Assembly (NCBI RefSeq): GCF_000003195.3
Contig: NC_012871.2
Location: forward strand, 46,509,110 to 46,573,109
From: Sorghum bicolor
Taxonomy: Eukaryota > Streptophyta > Magnoliopsida > Poales > Poaceae
Direction: 5' to 3'
Length of the DNA: 64,000 nt
Part shown: piece after piece, positions 11,280 to 21,819 of the stretch
Layout of the letters: each line of letters opens with the position of its first letter
Position numbering within the stretch: the stretch's first letter is position 1
The notes under the pieces: generated by a model
Databases searched by the model: none
What the model saw: only the letters and a program-made list of their open reading frames with translations
What the model was told of the DNA's origin: nothing
Program-made: the position numbers and the translations under genes

Positions 11280-11540
11280 ATGACCACGTCAACAAGTAAG
11301 ATGTCACAAGCTCCAAGTCAAGCTACATCTACTCAAGTTTTACCTACGCCGACACCAGCCCAAATTATTGATGGACCGATTACATGTAATCGTGCAAAGA
11401 AACTACAATAAGAGGTCCACGTGCTACTTTGTGAGATTCATTTTAACATTAATGAGAATTATATACTACCTAAGTTTTGTATCTTGATTGTACTCAGGTA
11501 TATAGAAGAAGAGAAGGATGAATCGGACCCTGAAGAATGA
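11280..11540 (+). pseudogene. pol: C-terminal end of a gypsy pol ORF
   Basis: 86 codons starting MTTSTSKMSQAPSQATS and containing DGPITCNRAKKLQ, like the GPITRARAK end common to gypsy polyproteins. There is an in-frame TAA at 11409-11411, after which the frame continues (EVHVLLCEIHF) to the TGA at 11538-11540. All catalytic domains are missing. Confidence 0.55.
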
Positions 11541-12492
11541 ACAAGTGCAAGTCCTAGAAGACAAACTAGCAAAACAGACTAGAAGAGTAAAAAACGGACC
11601 AGTGGAGTCAAGAACGGACCAGTGCAAAGAAATCTTCATAACTTTTTACTCACAATAGCTATGAAGGCCCATGAGGACTTGTTGGAAATTTTGTCAAGTC
11701 TACTTTCCAATGAATCTAGTAGCGACCAGTTTGAATACTCCATATTGCTTGTAGACCAGATTTAGTACAGGCTGCTTAGAAGGTCAATAGTTTGTCGTGA
11801 CAGAATATTGGTACAACTTGCTGAGTAAAACTGTAGCAATCTACAATATTTCATGCTGGATGGCATACATTGCTGGAAAGCCCTTTGAGTCTAGTTTCAC
11901 ACCCAAGAAATGGTTCATCATTTGGACTTCCCAATAAAAAGTTATAGTCAGTTTATTGGAAACTGGTCTGGAGGCCAACAGTCACGCGAAGCCAGTTCGG
12001 GAATCTATTTTGAGGGGACCTTTCACATTGCCTTTCCTTAGAAACTCTATTTCGTTTTCATACCTATCTAGAAGGGTTGTTCCTAGTATAAATATTCCCT
12101 ACCTCTAAGCTATTAGTGACCTTCGATCATTTTGATAAACAACATGATATTGCAGCCGCGCTGCTGAGTGCCTTACTCAACCTTTGGTCTTCCTTGTTCT
12201 TCTTGGACTTATGAAGTGAATCCTCTAGGTTCCCTACTTCGTGCTCTACAGCTTCCATTTGGTTGTGCCGTACTATGTGGATTAGTTCTGGATTATGGTT
12301 CTACGGTCGTTTGGAGATCGAGTCGAAGTCTTCGCGGTTCCGGTGCCTCTCTCCCCGTCGCTTGGTCGCATCCAACGTTTGTCAGGTATAAAACTAGTTA
12401 CCCATTGTTCATAGCAAGTTAACCTTGATCTTTTGATCTACTATCGTGAAGATTGGACCACCCCCGTACCAATTCATATCGGTACCCTGTCA
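11541..12492 (+). repeat. H LTR (start approximate)
   Basis: The 3' end is fixed by the primer site two bases beyond ...CCCTGTCA (12492). The left end is not certain; I place it just after the pol stop. A TATAAATA box lies at 12087-12094. Confidence 0.55.
12087..12094 (+). promoter_or_regulatory. LTR TATA box (H)
   Basis: TATAAATA in the context CCTAGTATAAATATTCCC, about 400 bp before the LTR end. Confidence 0.55.
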
Positions 12493-12494
12493 AC

Positions 12495-12506
12495 TGGTAT
12501 CAAAGC
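12495..12506 (+). other. primer-binding site of H (tRNA-Met type)
   Basis: TGGTATCAAAGC, one mismatch from the Met-type site TGGTATCAGAGC used by the Sirevirus in this window. It lies two bases after the LTR end. Confidence 0.75.
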
Positions 12507-13146
12507 TTTCGTTGTCACGATAGGTCGCATAATCATCGACATATTTATCTTTAGTATATCTATCATTTGTTACTAATTTGTTCATCACCTATAGTCCACT
12601 GAAAAAGCCACAAAAAATCCTAAAGCCCTTTGACGGTACTATTATCTTGTGTTTTTGTGTTCACCAAGTTGCTAGTCACCCTCTTTACATATATTGTGTT
12701 GTGTTTCATTTGTTATCCACACCCCTGTTAGTATAAAAAAGAGTTCAAAAAATCAGAGAAAAAAATTCAGAGAAAAGAAAAGAGAAAGAATAGAAAAGTA
12801 GAAGAAGAGGAAAGGGGTTGTACTGCGGTTTGCTCACTAAAAATTTCAGTTTACATATTTAGATTCTTGGTGATTTATATACCAGCAACATTATATCTTT
12901 TGAGCACATCAAACCACTTGATTTTTAGTACCGTAGCCTCCCTTGTTTAGCCACCTATAGCTCCACCAAAAACTGAAACTAGGACATTCGACTCTTAATC
13001 CTTGCTACCTCGGAATCACTTCTGTTGAGCTGCTACACTAGCACAATTCACTGTCCTTGAGAATAGGAAATAGCATTGGTAAGTAAGAGGTGAGGTTGTA
13101 TGATTCCACAAATTTACCCATTCCACTATATTTTCTTAGTGCTAAC
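12507..13146 (+). other. leader of H with a 90-bp purine-rich stretch
   Basis: No ORF. The stretch at about 12728-12815 is nearly all purines. The leader ends in a pyrimidine-rich segment just before the gag ATG. Confidence 0.5.
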
Positions 13147-13200
13147 ATGACAGGCTCCAACTCAAGTATTCATGGTGATTGTCATGGAGAAGAAGAACCC
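13147..13200 (+). pseudogene. gag: first 18 codons of H gag, cut by CF
   Basis: Reads MTGSNSSIHGDCHGEEEP and is interrupted exactly at the CF LTR end. The rest is not found in this window. The start is the first ATG after the leader. Confidence 0.5.
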
Positions 13201-14711
13201 TGTTGACACTTGCTAACACCACTTGAATACTAGGTTGTCATCCCCAGCATGGCATTAGAGTGTATTATGGTATTTATACGCACACAGATAAATCTGCAAG
13301 CGCACGGATACCGTTGTAGCTTTTACCCGGTTAAATGATTTATCGTATCCACAGGGAAACGGGAGAACCAACTACGCTCTAACTTAACCAAGATAGATAG
13401 ATAGGTGTAAATAGGAAAGATGGTAGAATTGAATAAGAACAATATTAAAGGTAAGATAACAATGGGTGATAATTTGGGAATAGAGAGTAGAGCAATCTAG
13501 TATATGGGCGATGGTAGGAGAACAGAGAGGATAACTATGGTTTCTCTACTTCAATGGGTATGTCTATGTCTGGGACGAACCACGTGATAAGATTACACCA
13601 CAAAGGATGGTTATCCATAGGTCAATAAACCCTACCAGTCCTGCTAACGGGAAGTAGACTACAGTGGACCAACATAGCTGTCACCTACGTGGCCTACCAC
13701 ACGATCCGGCTAGACAGGGGATATCCACAATAATCTAGGTCTAAGCACCACGCTTACACCTAGTGGCAGATCTAGGATGAAGGCCTAGGGGAGGCTAAAC
13801 AGTAAACTTATAGGGTTAAAGCTAGAGATTAATAAAAATTTAAGGCTAATTAATCCTAATCTAATGGATAAATCATACTTATAGGGGGGGCTGGAGCCCA
13901 CCTAGCCCCCCTTTGAATCCACCACTGCTTACACCTATACTACAACTCTCACCTATAGCGTCCTATAGATTAAAGTACTCAAAAGAGTTGTGAACCAGAA
14001 CATACATGGATAGTAATTGCATAATGAAATAAGAAGTAGATTACCAGAGTCATCCCATGAGCAAGCTTGATTAGAGCTTGATCATGGCGAAGTACAACCG
14101 GAGGAAGAACCGATAGGCCAGCCTCTCCAATCCTCCCTCGCTCTCCATTTCACTACTATCTAGATCTACTCTAGTTTAGAGAAGAGAGGAGAGCTCTCAT
14201 CTCCAAACCCTAGCTTTTGCTCTGTCTATGAATAATGAATAGGGATGAAGGGGGTGTCTCCTCCAGGGGCTAGGGGTCCTGCTTATATAGCCCTTCCAAA
14301 TGAATGTGGGCCGTCGGATCAAACCAACCTTAATCGCACGATTTTCCTTGATCCTCAAAGGCGGTGGAGCATAATCCTCGAGGCGGAGCCTGATTGGTCC
14401 AGATGACAGGGCGGGCGCCCAAGGGGGGAGGGCGGGCGCCCTGTCCCCGAGCCCGCTCGGCTTCCCGTTCGTTCCCGTGGCTTCTGGAGTCTTCTAGATG
14501 ATAGAAAATTGGTGCACACGTTAATATCTCTATGTCAACCCGACATGTGGGCCTTTCCTCCATATTTCTTGATAACCCTCTGTAGAAATAGACAAACACC
14601 AAAACTTGTGGAATTGTGTCAGATAAAACCCTAAGTCTGGGTGTCAGTTGCATTTGGATCCTTTTCTTTATTTATTTGATGATTATATTTGGTACTTAAG
14701 CACCGTCAACA
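13201..14711 (-). repeat. CF 3' LTR (1511 bp)
   Basis: Starts TGTTGACACTTGC and ends CACCGTCAACA. It is directly followed by a PPT on the minus strand. It carries twin GC blocks at 14410-14420 and 14431-14441 and a minus-strand TATATAA at 14283-14289. The D LTR (48970-50056) is the nearest relative. Confidence 0.88.
14283..14289 (-). promoter_or_regulatory. LTR TATA box (CF)
   Basis: TATATAA on the minus strand in the same context as in A1 and D. Confidence 0.6.
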
Positions 14712-15520
14712 ACCCTCCCAAGCTTACCTCTTGCTCGTCCCTGAGCAAGGATGAACTCAAGAGTTTCTACAGTGGTTTCATGCCTTAAAGGTACACATGC
14801 GTTCAAACAAGATCTCATCTCTGGGTTAGAGTAAATTGTTAAGATTTAAACTTACTCATATTACCTTCCACCATGGGGCTTGTAACCGTCACTTGTGTCT
14901 TGAGTAGTTAAAGGATAGAACGGTCAAGTCAAGTGCCATGTCTCTTGTTCTTTGATCAACTATAGCTCTGGAGTTTTTGCAGATTTTCAAAATAAAACTC
15001 AGAGATTCCTTGTATGACTCTCTCAATTCTCTCTTTGTGGTATTTCTGGATCCTCACCAAGGCAGTGATGATATATGCTTTCTCTCAAAGTATGTAGTAT
15101 TTGTAGTATGAGGCATAGTGTTATTGCCTTCTCTCTCATCCTACTCTAATAAGGCTTTGATATCTGGAGCTCATAGGTGGGAGATAAGGCATACATACTT
15201 ACAAGACATTTATTGCATAGTCAAACCATGGATCCAGAGAAACAAGTCAATAAGTCAAATCAAGATGTGCATGTGTGGCAAATGAATGGTGTATGGTGAT
15301 GATGGTGATAATGGTGAAAACAATGGTGAAAGCCTAATTCTACTTTTGCTCTTTGGAGGGGATACATACATTTCTTGCACTTTGAAGCTTTTTGAGGGGA
15401 ATGAGATGCTCTATATTTTCTTTTTCTTTTCTCTCAAGTGGGTATCTTGTACCCCTAATTCTATTGTCGGACACTTGTCCATTTTCTTTTTCTTTTCTCT
15501 CAAGTGGGTATCTTGTACCC
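14712..15520 (-). other. non-coding tail of CF up to the inversion junction
   Basis: Aligns in reverse with D's tail at 48060-48969 and shares subfamily-specific sequence with it. Near the right end a segment of about 40 bp (TTTTCTTTTTC ... GGTATCTTGTACCCC) is duplicated in tandem. At about 15518-15521 it switches to plus-strand gag across a short CCC overlap. Confidence 0.65.
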
Positions 15521-15521
15521 C

Positions 15522-16823
15522 GAATACATAGAATTTGTTCAAAAACAACCTTTCTCAGGATAAGGTGAGGAAAACCCATACACACACCTAAGAGAGTTTT
15601 ATCGAGTCTGTGACCTCCTTCACATAGAAGGCATGTCCGATGAGACCCTTAAATGGAAGCTCTTTCCGTTCTCTTTAACAGGAAAAGCTAGACATTGGTA
15701 TAAACTCAAAGTAGGGAGTGTTCATGGAGATTGGAAGGAGTTATATAATAGTTTTCTTTTTAAATATTTTCCAATCTCCAAAGTGGCAGAACTTCGGCGT
15801 GAGATTATTTCTTTTAGACAATTGGAAGAAGAATCTCTTGGCAAATCATGGGACCGCTTTATTGATTCATTGAGTGGAAAGTTTCCTAGCATTTATATCC
15901 CTGAGAAAGAGAAAGAATCAGTTCCTAGACAAGAAGAAGAAGTTTCGATAGCTAGATCACAACCCCTTCAATCCCAAACTTTAGTTATCGATCCTAAACC
16001 ATCAATACCCCAAAATTCTCCAAGGGAGGAAGGAATTCCGACCTTACATCTTTCACATGCTGATGGTTTAGACTTCTGGTTCCATAAGAGACCTTCAAGC
16101 AGGGATAATTCAAATCCTTGCAATAATGGTTCTCTTAGAGAATGTCCTAGTTCCTGTTATGAAGAAGTCGAGGATGATATATCAAGTGAAGGAGAGCTAA
16201 ACCATATAGAAGATTCTATCTGCTCCCCTTCCATGTTCACAAGTTCTAAATCCATCCTTGACCATAGAGATCCCTCTTATCCCTCTCCTTTTCAGTCTCA
16301 TGAGGATCCTAGCAATTCACCAAGACGACCAAACCATAGGAGTCATGAAGACCATAAGGATGGCATGTCAAGTAATGCCACAGAAGGAGAGCTAAGCCAT
16401 ATAGAAGATTCTATCAGCTCCCCTGTCTTGATCACAAGTTCTAAATGGCTAGAATGTGTAGAATGGATGGATAACGAAGAAGCCTTAATGGATTCTGACT
16501 TTGGCTCAGTTTCAAATGGTGAGTTCATGACTCCCTTTGAAGATGAGATTCATCCAACTATAGAAGAGGACATAGGTGAGACCAATCCAGGAGAAACTCC
16601 GAACATTCAGATTGGAGACAGAGATAACATTAATGAGCATGGAATTTATTTCATAGCCACTTCGTTTACTCCATGCTCATATGCAACATCTTCCCAATCT
16701 ATTGGTCTCTCCAACATCACCACATTTGAGATCTCCAACACCCTCTTCCTTTCTATTAATAAAAACTTTAAAAGGGCAGTTGTCGATGCATATGTCTATA
16801 AGAAATATTACAGATCTCGTTGA
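15522..16823 (+). pseudogene. gag: Athila-type gag with conserved unknown C-terminal domain (D)
   Basis: Starts without an ATG at the junction (EYIEFVQKQPFSG), has a TAA at 15561-15563, then an open stretch of 396 codons from 15633. The capsid part holds LKWKLFPFSLTGKARHWY, the pattern of Athila gags. A deletion between short TTTATTGA-like repeats joins WDRFID directly to SLSGK, removing about 50 codons present in F. A long acidic Ser/Glu/His-rich linker follows with a repeated EGEL(N/S)HIEDSI unit. The last 85 codons are the domain NEHGIYFIATSFTPCS ... RAVVDAYVYKKYYRSR found in A1, A2 and F. No zinc knuckle is seen. Confidence 0.7.
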
Positions 16824-16972
16824 GTTGATCTTGATATAGGTCAGCGTTGGAGGGGAAACCACTTCACCGACATAAATTGATGGTTTCCCAAGGACAAGCT
16901 TAGTGTCCTAAAATAAGCACTTATCAGATCGTAACATGAGCTTTTAATTATTTATAACATTACCTTGTGTAT
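16824..16972 (+). other. D sequence between the gag ORF and T2
   Basis: Non-coding, colinear with A2 30600-30737. The last five bases before T2 (16973-16977, TGAGC) are the left target-site duplication. Confidence 0.7.
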
Positions 16973-16977
16973 TGAGC

Positions 16978-17676
16978 TGTTGATGCAAAAGCTGATCTGC
17001 AAACACAAAGGGCTAATATCCGATTTAAACGTTAAGGCGTGCCAGCCGATTTGACCTTACTATCGGCAAAGGTGATAACTCGAATACTTTGGTCCCGACA
17101 ACAGCGATGCGCCCGGATGCCACGGCCAAGAGGTATTCACGCGGAACTTGAGAACACGCCGAGCTTAAGTCGACGAATTCCTAAGAACTCGTAATAAAAA
17201 GGAAAAAGTATGACGAAGTCGTCGAAATAGTAGATGCTAGAATATGAGTAAAAACTAGTGTTTGATTGATTGGTAGATTCCTCTTGATTACAAGGCCCTA
17301 TGGTCCACATTTATACCCTGCTCAAAGAGCTACAACCAGACACGACTAGAACTCGAATTCCAAATTAAACAGAATCCGTATACAAAACGATATAAATAAC
17401 TAAGGAAAACATAAAACTATCCCCCCGTGACAAGCTGGAACACCTCCACAAGCCGATCGGCAACTTCCAAGCTCTCCCCCCGCATCATCGGCAGACTGCC
17501 TTGTTGTAGCCATCGGCACAAACACATCATCACCCATGGACTTGGTCACGTTCAGCCATCCCTCCATCGGCAACTATCCTCATCGACAACTCATCCTGTA
17601 GATCAAGTACTGCCGTCTCGTCCTGCCGACCTACACTCTACTGATTATGGACACGTACCCAAAAACGGTGTCAACA
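16978..17676 (-). repeat. T2 3' LTR (699 bp)
   Basis: TGTTGATGC to GTGTCAACA. A minus-strand TATAAAT box lies at 17309-17315, and ATCGGC motifs cluster at about 17455-17580. Confidence 0.93.
17309..17315 (-). promoter_or_regulatory. LTR TATA box (T2 3' LTR)
   Basis: TATAAAT on the minus strand in GGGTATAAATGTGG, matching T1 and the T2 5' LTR. Confidence 0.6.
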
Positions 17677-17680
17677 CATG

Positions 17681-17690
17681 CCCCCCCAAT
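17681..17690 (-). other. polypurine tract of T2
   Basis: Minus strand AATTGGGGGGG followed by CATG and then the LTR start. It is in the correct place for plus-strand priming. Confidence 0.75.
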
Positions 17691-17837
17691 TTCGGAGTAT
17701 GAAAGCATTAATGCTCCGAAATTCTTCGTAGTAAATGATGCCTTTCCGTAATTAATTTTCTCAATTTGGTAACCGACAGCCTTAATCTGAACAACCCTGA
17801 TCTGATTCTTCCGCAGATTCCTCGAAATCCTCAACTT

Positions 17838-18013
17838 CCCAAACGGGCGCCCCCACTTTAATCACCTATCAGCAATATCACCGTTACAGGGACTTGCCGA
17901 TGGACTGACCAGGACGTCCATATCTTATCCTCCCAAACGGCTATCTCCACTTCATTCGCCCATAGGCAATATTACCGTTACAAGGCGCTGCCGATGGACC
18001 GACCAGGAGATCC
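17838..18013 (+). repeat. two 82-bp imperfect direct repeats upstream of the antisense gene
   Basis: Copies at 17838-17919 and 17932-18013 share CCCAAACGG at the start, then GCAATAT(C/T)ACCGTTACA, GCCGATGGAC and GACCAGGA. They lie 160-330 bp before the TATA box of the antisense gene, where an upstream control region would be expected (inference). Confidence 0.65.
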
Positions 18014-18172
18014 CGCACAGTAAAATATCTCTGGATAATGACCGCTTCCGGTCAAATCGCCTGCACAATCCCTTGATTACCGTGCGAACAGTTACCATAT
18101 CTACCTGAGTACCCTCGGATTTCACGGATACGGCGAAGAGATAAGTCAGATTTGCCCTTGCCCGTTTTGTCC

Positions 18173-18180
18173 TATAAATA
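18173..18180 (+). promoter_or_regulatory. TATA box of the antisense gene in T2
   Basis: TATAAATA in GTCCTATAAATAGTTCC, 158 bp before the ATG at 18331, followed by a CT-rich leader (TCCAACTCCACTTTCC). This is a typical plant promoter layout, on the strand opposite to the retrotransposon genes. Confidence 0.65.
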
Positions 18181-18330
18181 GTTCCATCTCGGGTACTCCT
18201 TTCCCATCACATCATTCCACAGCTCCAACTCCACTTTCCCGGCGGCGGCGCTATTCCAGAGCTCCAAGATCTCCAACGAAGCCCCTTCTTCACCAACTCC
18301 GAAGCCCTCGATCATCCTCTTCGTGACAAG

Positions 18331-21300
18331 ATGGCCATCAACTTCACCGTTCCTGAGGTCAGTTCTTCACTCCACCTTTTGTGCTTTTTCTCGCATCCCT
18401 GTTCATCCGCAATCCATTTTACTGAACATTTTCTTTTTCTTTCTTTGTCTTTCTTTTACCTTCAAAACCATTAGGATCTGTCCAACAAAATTGTCATCCC
18501 CACCGATCAACCACACCTCCAATGTCTTGGTCCGTTAGGGAATCCAGATCCAACTGACCTCGTTAACGCAGAAACCAACAGGATCCCTTTTAGAGCCGAG
18601 AACTTCTCTTTGGATCTATGGAAGGAAACCTTCCGTTCCGGGCCCAGTCCTACCGTGGGATGGAAGGATTAGTTCTTGAGGGTCAGCCACTCAAATGAAG
18701 TCCAGTGGGGCGAGAGAAAACTAGACCAATGCATCAGATTGTCTATTGCCGATATGCATAGGAATGAATCACTGCTGATAGCTGCATCATACATCTTGTC
18801 AGACACGCTCAATGCCTTTGTCTTTGGCCACGGCCCTGCTTCCCCTACACTTGCCGATGTAGTTATGCTCACTGGCCTAGATGTATCTTCTGCCGATAGC
18901 ACTCATTTTTTCGATACCAAACCCAGTGCTGAGGTAGAAACTCGTGCCATCGGCGGTTGGTCAGGGTACATCCAAAAATACAGACGAACAGGCCCTGTCA
19001 ACATAAAGGAGCAGACCAGCTTCCTGAACATGTGGTTAGACAAATTCGTGTTTTGCGGCCGATCGGCAGGACCAACCTTCGTCTATCTAGCAGCAGCAGA
19101 AAATTTGGCTAATGGTGGCCGATTTCCCCTCGGCCGATACCTGCTCGGTGCAGCCTACCACCTCCTTCACCAAGTGACCAGAAAACTCCTACTCGGCCAG
19201 CCCATCGGCAACTTGGGAGGTCCCTGGTGGTTCATCGACATGTGGCTCAGCCTCCACATGCACAAGCGTCTTGAGTTTGACCTTTTTGCACAGTGTTTTC
19301 CAAGGGACATAGCCGAGGACTATGAACTGGATGAAGAAGAATCAGCAACACGCCCTCCCCTAAACTTCGGTGAGGCTGTTATAGTTCTGCCTGGTACAGG
19401 GGGTAATGCAGATCAGGTCAGCCGATTCTTCCAAACCTTGTATGAAGGCTTGACCAGCGAGCAACGAGCATGGTTGCCTTATGACGATCCAGACACCATG
19501 TTTCCACTGGTTTTCCATCCGTTCAATGATGCTCTCAACAAGGATCACGAAGTGATGATGGCACTGATCACTCCCAGAGCTATACCAGTAAATTTCTTTG
19601 GTAGTGGGAAAACCTCCTACCAAACCTATGAGTTTTACAACCCATCGGCACTAGCTCGTCAATTAGCTTTCGACCAGCTGCCGATTGCACTCTGTTATGC
19701 CGATGTGATAAAACCCAGGGAAACCATCACTAACCTCCTCAAATGGATTCGAGTAGCCCAACTGCCATCAAATGCCGAAACAGATGCAGACTTGTCAGAG
19801 TGGGTTCCAGCCGCCTTCATCACTCAGTCGTACAAACAATGGTGGGCAGAATGGAAGGAGCATCTGTTCTGCAGATCGGCCCTTACGTACCGCGGCATGA
19901 TCGATCCCGAGTACGAAGTTCCCGATAATACTGTAAGTATNNNNNNNNNNNNNNNNNNNNNNNNNNNNNNNNNNNNNNNNNNNNNNNNNNNNNNNNNNNN
20001 NNNNNNNNNNNNNNNNNNNNNNNNNNNNNNNNNNNNNNNNGTCTGAATCTGATTTATGTTGACAACACCCCTCCATCGGTCAGCAGGAGTGGCAAGCCGA
20101 TTGACCTATTCCCATCAGGTCCAATCTCTTCAATCGTCAACAACGCTCCCACCCTGGCCGCCATCATGCATCGAGGTGTACGCCTCAAGAAAGTTACCAC
20201 CAGGAGGACTCAGATATCTCCATTGGTAGCTGCCTCCACCTTGGCACAGGTGTTCAAGGTACACTTTCAATTTTTATACCGATCTCATTCTTATATCTGT
20301 TGCGCTTGTACTCACGAATCTTCCTTTCTGTATCAGCATACCAGTGCATCGGCAAGGACCAAAAGAAAAGGTGCCAATGCCCCCTAGTCCAGCCAGCAGA
20401 AGAGAAAAGGTGCCAAGAGTACCAGAGCACAAACAAAGCGCCAGAGAGTGGCAACTCCCCCTCCTCCTCTGGTATCTCCAATTCTGGTGGAATCCTCTCC
20501 TTCTTCTCTAGAAACACAGACTCAGCAAGTATCATCTCCCCCTCAACCACAATAAGCACCACAAACGGAAGAACCCCGACTAGAAGAGCTCCAACCAGAG
20601 GTACCTCAGCCAGAAGACACATCGGCTGATATAGGTGAGCATACTACCGATCCAGCAGGATCAATCATAGCATTGGTAGTTTCTTCAATCCAGACAAGTA
20701 CTGCACCTCCTCAAGGTAATATCTTTACGAAGTTGTTGCCGATAATTCCACTTTTCTGTTCTCATAATTCCACCTACCAATTTTTAGCTGACATAGTCCC
20801 ATTGGCAACCCCGGCCGATCAGCCTGTAGTACCACCGGCATGTTCCAGTCAAAGGCGAGAGATTGCCTTGAAGCAAGTAAGCCATCCAATCTCCATCAGT
20901 ATTATTTGCTGATGCTTTGACCATAGAATGACTCACTTTGTTTTCTTTTCTAGGAACATGATTCTCCCGACAGCCTATTCTCCTTTGCCATTGATATCTC
21001 CGAAGACGAAGGTGAGGAAGCAAGTTCCTCCTGGGCAGTTGGGATTACATCGCCAGAGATCAGGGCAAAGTTGGAAGAACTGTCGGCTCTCCTCCATCAA
21101 GACACAGCTCAACTGTTCAACGACTCCGACCCGGCCAAGGCTTTGTTCAAGACCCTCAGAGGCCAGATTCCTGCCGATGCCGAAGAAATTCTCTTTCAGG
21201 CTGCGCACCTAGAAAGCCGCCAGTTGCAATACCAGAAAGCTGCCCAACGTCTCGCCGATAGAGCCGCTCATGCCCAACTGTCTGAAGAAATGATGAAAGT

Positions 21301-21649
21301 GAAGCTCCTTGCAGATGAGAAGCACAAGAACATCGGCATCTTACGGTCTTCAGGAGATACATTGAAGCAGAAGATTTCTGATCTATCGGCGAAAAGAGAA
21401 GCCCTGTTGGCAGAACTCAAGCAAGTAGAGGATGCCCTATCCCAAGCCCGACAGGAAAAGAGTCAACTGCCAGAGACAATCAAGCTCCTTGAGCAAGAGC
21501 GAAATATCCATGGTCGCAAGGCACTGCTGCTAGAAAAGAAGCTGAAGCAGGTGGAAGGCTCTGCCGATGACGACATGAAGGAGATAGAGGAAGCCAACCA
21601 GATTCGTCTGCGCGCCATATCGGCGATCCAGGCGCTATTGAACACATGA
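18331..21649 (+). pseudogene. antisense accessory gene: plant-mobile-domain-like N-terminus, basic linker, coiled-coil C-terminus; spliced, with stops
   Basis: Exon 1 is 18331-18357 (MAINFTVPE). Intron 1 is 18358-18474 (GTCAGT...TTAG). Exon 2 is 18475-19932 and ends at a GTAAGT donor next to the assembly gap. After the gap an open exon runs to 20258, an intron spans 20259-20336, then a basic exon with KRKG and KRQR clusters follows. Further small exons probably end at the donor near 20879. The last exon is 20954-21649. Exon 2 holds GHGPASPTLADVVMLTGL, the pattern of the plant mobile domain of retroelements and host MAIN-type proteins. The last 231 codons are Glu/Lys/Leu-rich with heptad-like spacing. 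In-frame stops lie at 18670-18672 and twice in the basic exon (TAG near 20385, TAA near 20550). Extra ORFs of either orientation are known in the Tat lineage. Role unknown. Confidence 0.7.
19941..20040. other. assembly gap, 100 N
   Basis: Exactly 100 N, the customary placeholder for unknown length. It starts 8 bases after a splice donor, so the missing sequence is mostly an intron and possibly part of an exon of the antisense gene. Confidence 0.99.
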
Positions 21650-21819
21650 GCCCTTCATCGGCAATGCATCCTTACCTCCCCTGCTTTTGAGCTTTCCTGA
21701 CGTTTAGTCTAGTCGATAGGACTGTTATCGGCATCTCTTGAAACATTAAGTCCGGCCTCAGACACATTTTGATCCAGCCGATAGGAGTGTTATCGGCATT
21801 TAAACTTTTATGCATCGAC
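21650..21819. other. 170-bp space between convergent genes in T2
   Basis: Lies between the stop of the antisense gene and the stop of integrase. It holds two direct copies of GATAGGANTGTTATCGGCAT at about 21716-21736 and 21780-21800. It may hold 3' ends for both transcripts (inference). Confidence 0.6.

Larger units (their letters stand above)
11280..13200 (+). mobile_element. H: gypsy fragment with Met-type primer site (pol tail, LTR, leader, gag start)
   Basis: Plus-strand order: end of a pol ORF, an LTR, a primer site TGGTATCAAAGC, a 640-bp leader and the first 18 codons of gag, cut by CF at 13201. A pol end to the left and a primer site to the right of one LTR means that this LTR was shared by two copies or is the remnant of an LTR-LTR recombination. 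The lineage is uncertain; a chromovirus-type gypsy is likely from the primer site and pol end. Confidence 0.6.
13201..15520 (-). mobile_element. CF (left half): 3' LTR and tail of an Athila-like element
   Basis: Minus-strand order gives 3' LTR (13201-14711), PPT (AAGCTTGGGAGGGT, minus, at 14712-14725) and tail (to about 15520). The partner half is F at 50057-52675, which has the gag-type ORF, primer site and the matching LTR end TGTTGACACTTGC. D sits between the halves in opposite orientation, and about 2 kb of CF's middle, judged against A1, is missing. Confidence 0.65.

Noticed and set aside
21071..21212. Independent coiled-coil host gene
   Set aside because: Frame, splice acceptor and position make it the last exon of the antisense gene of T2.
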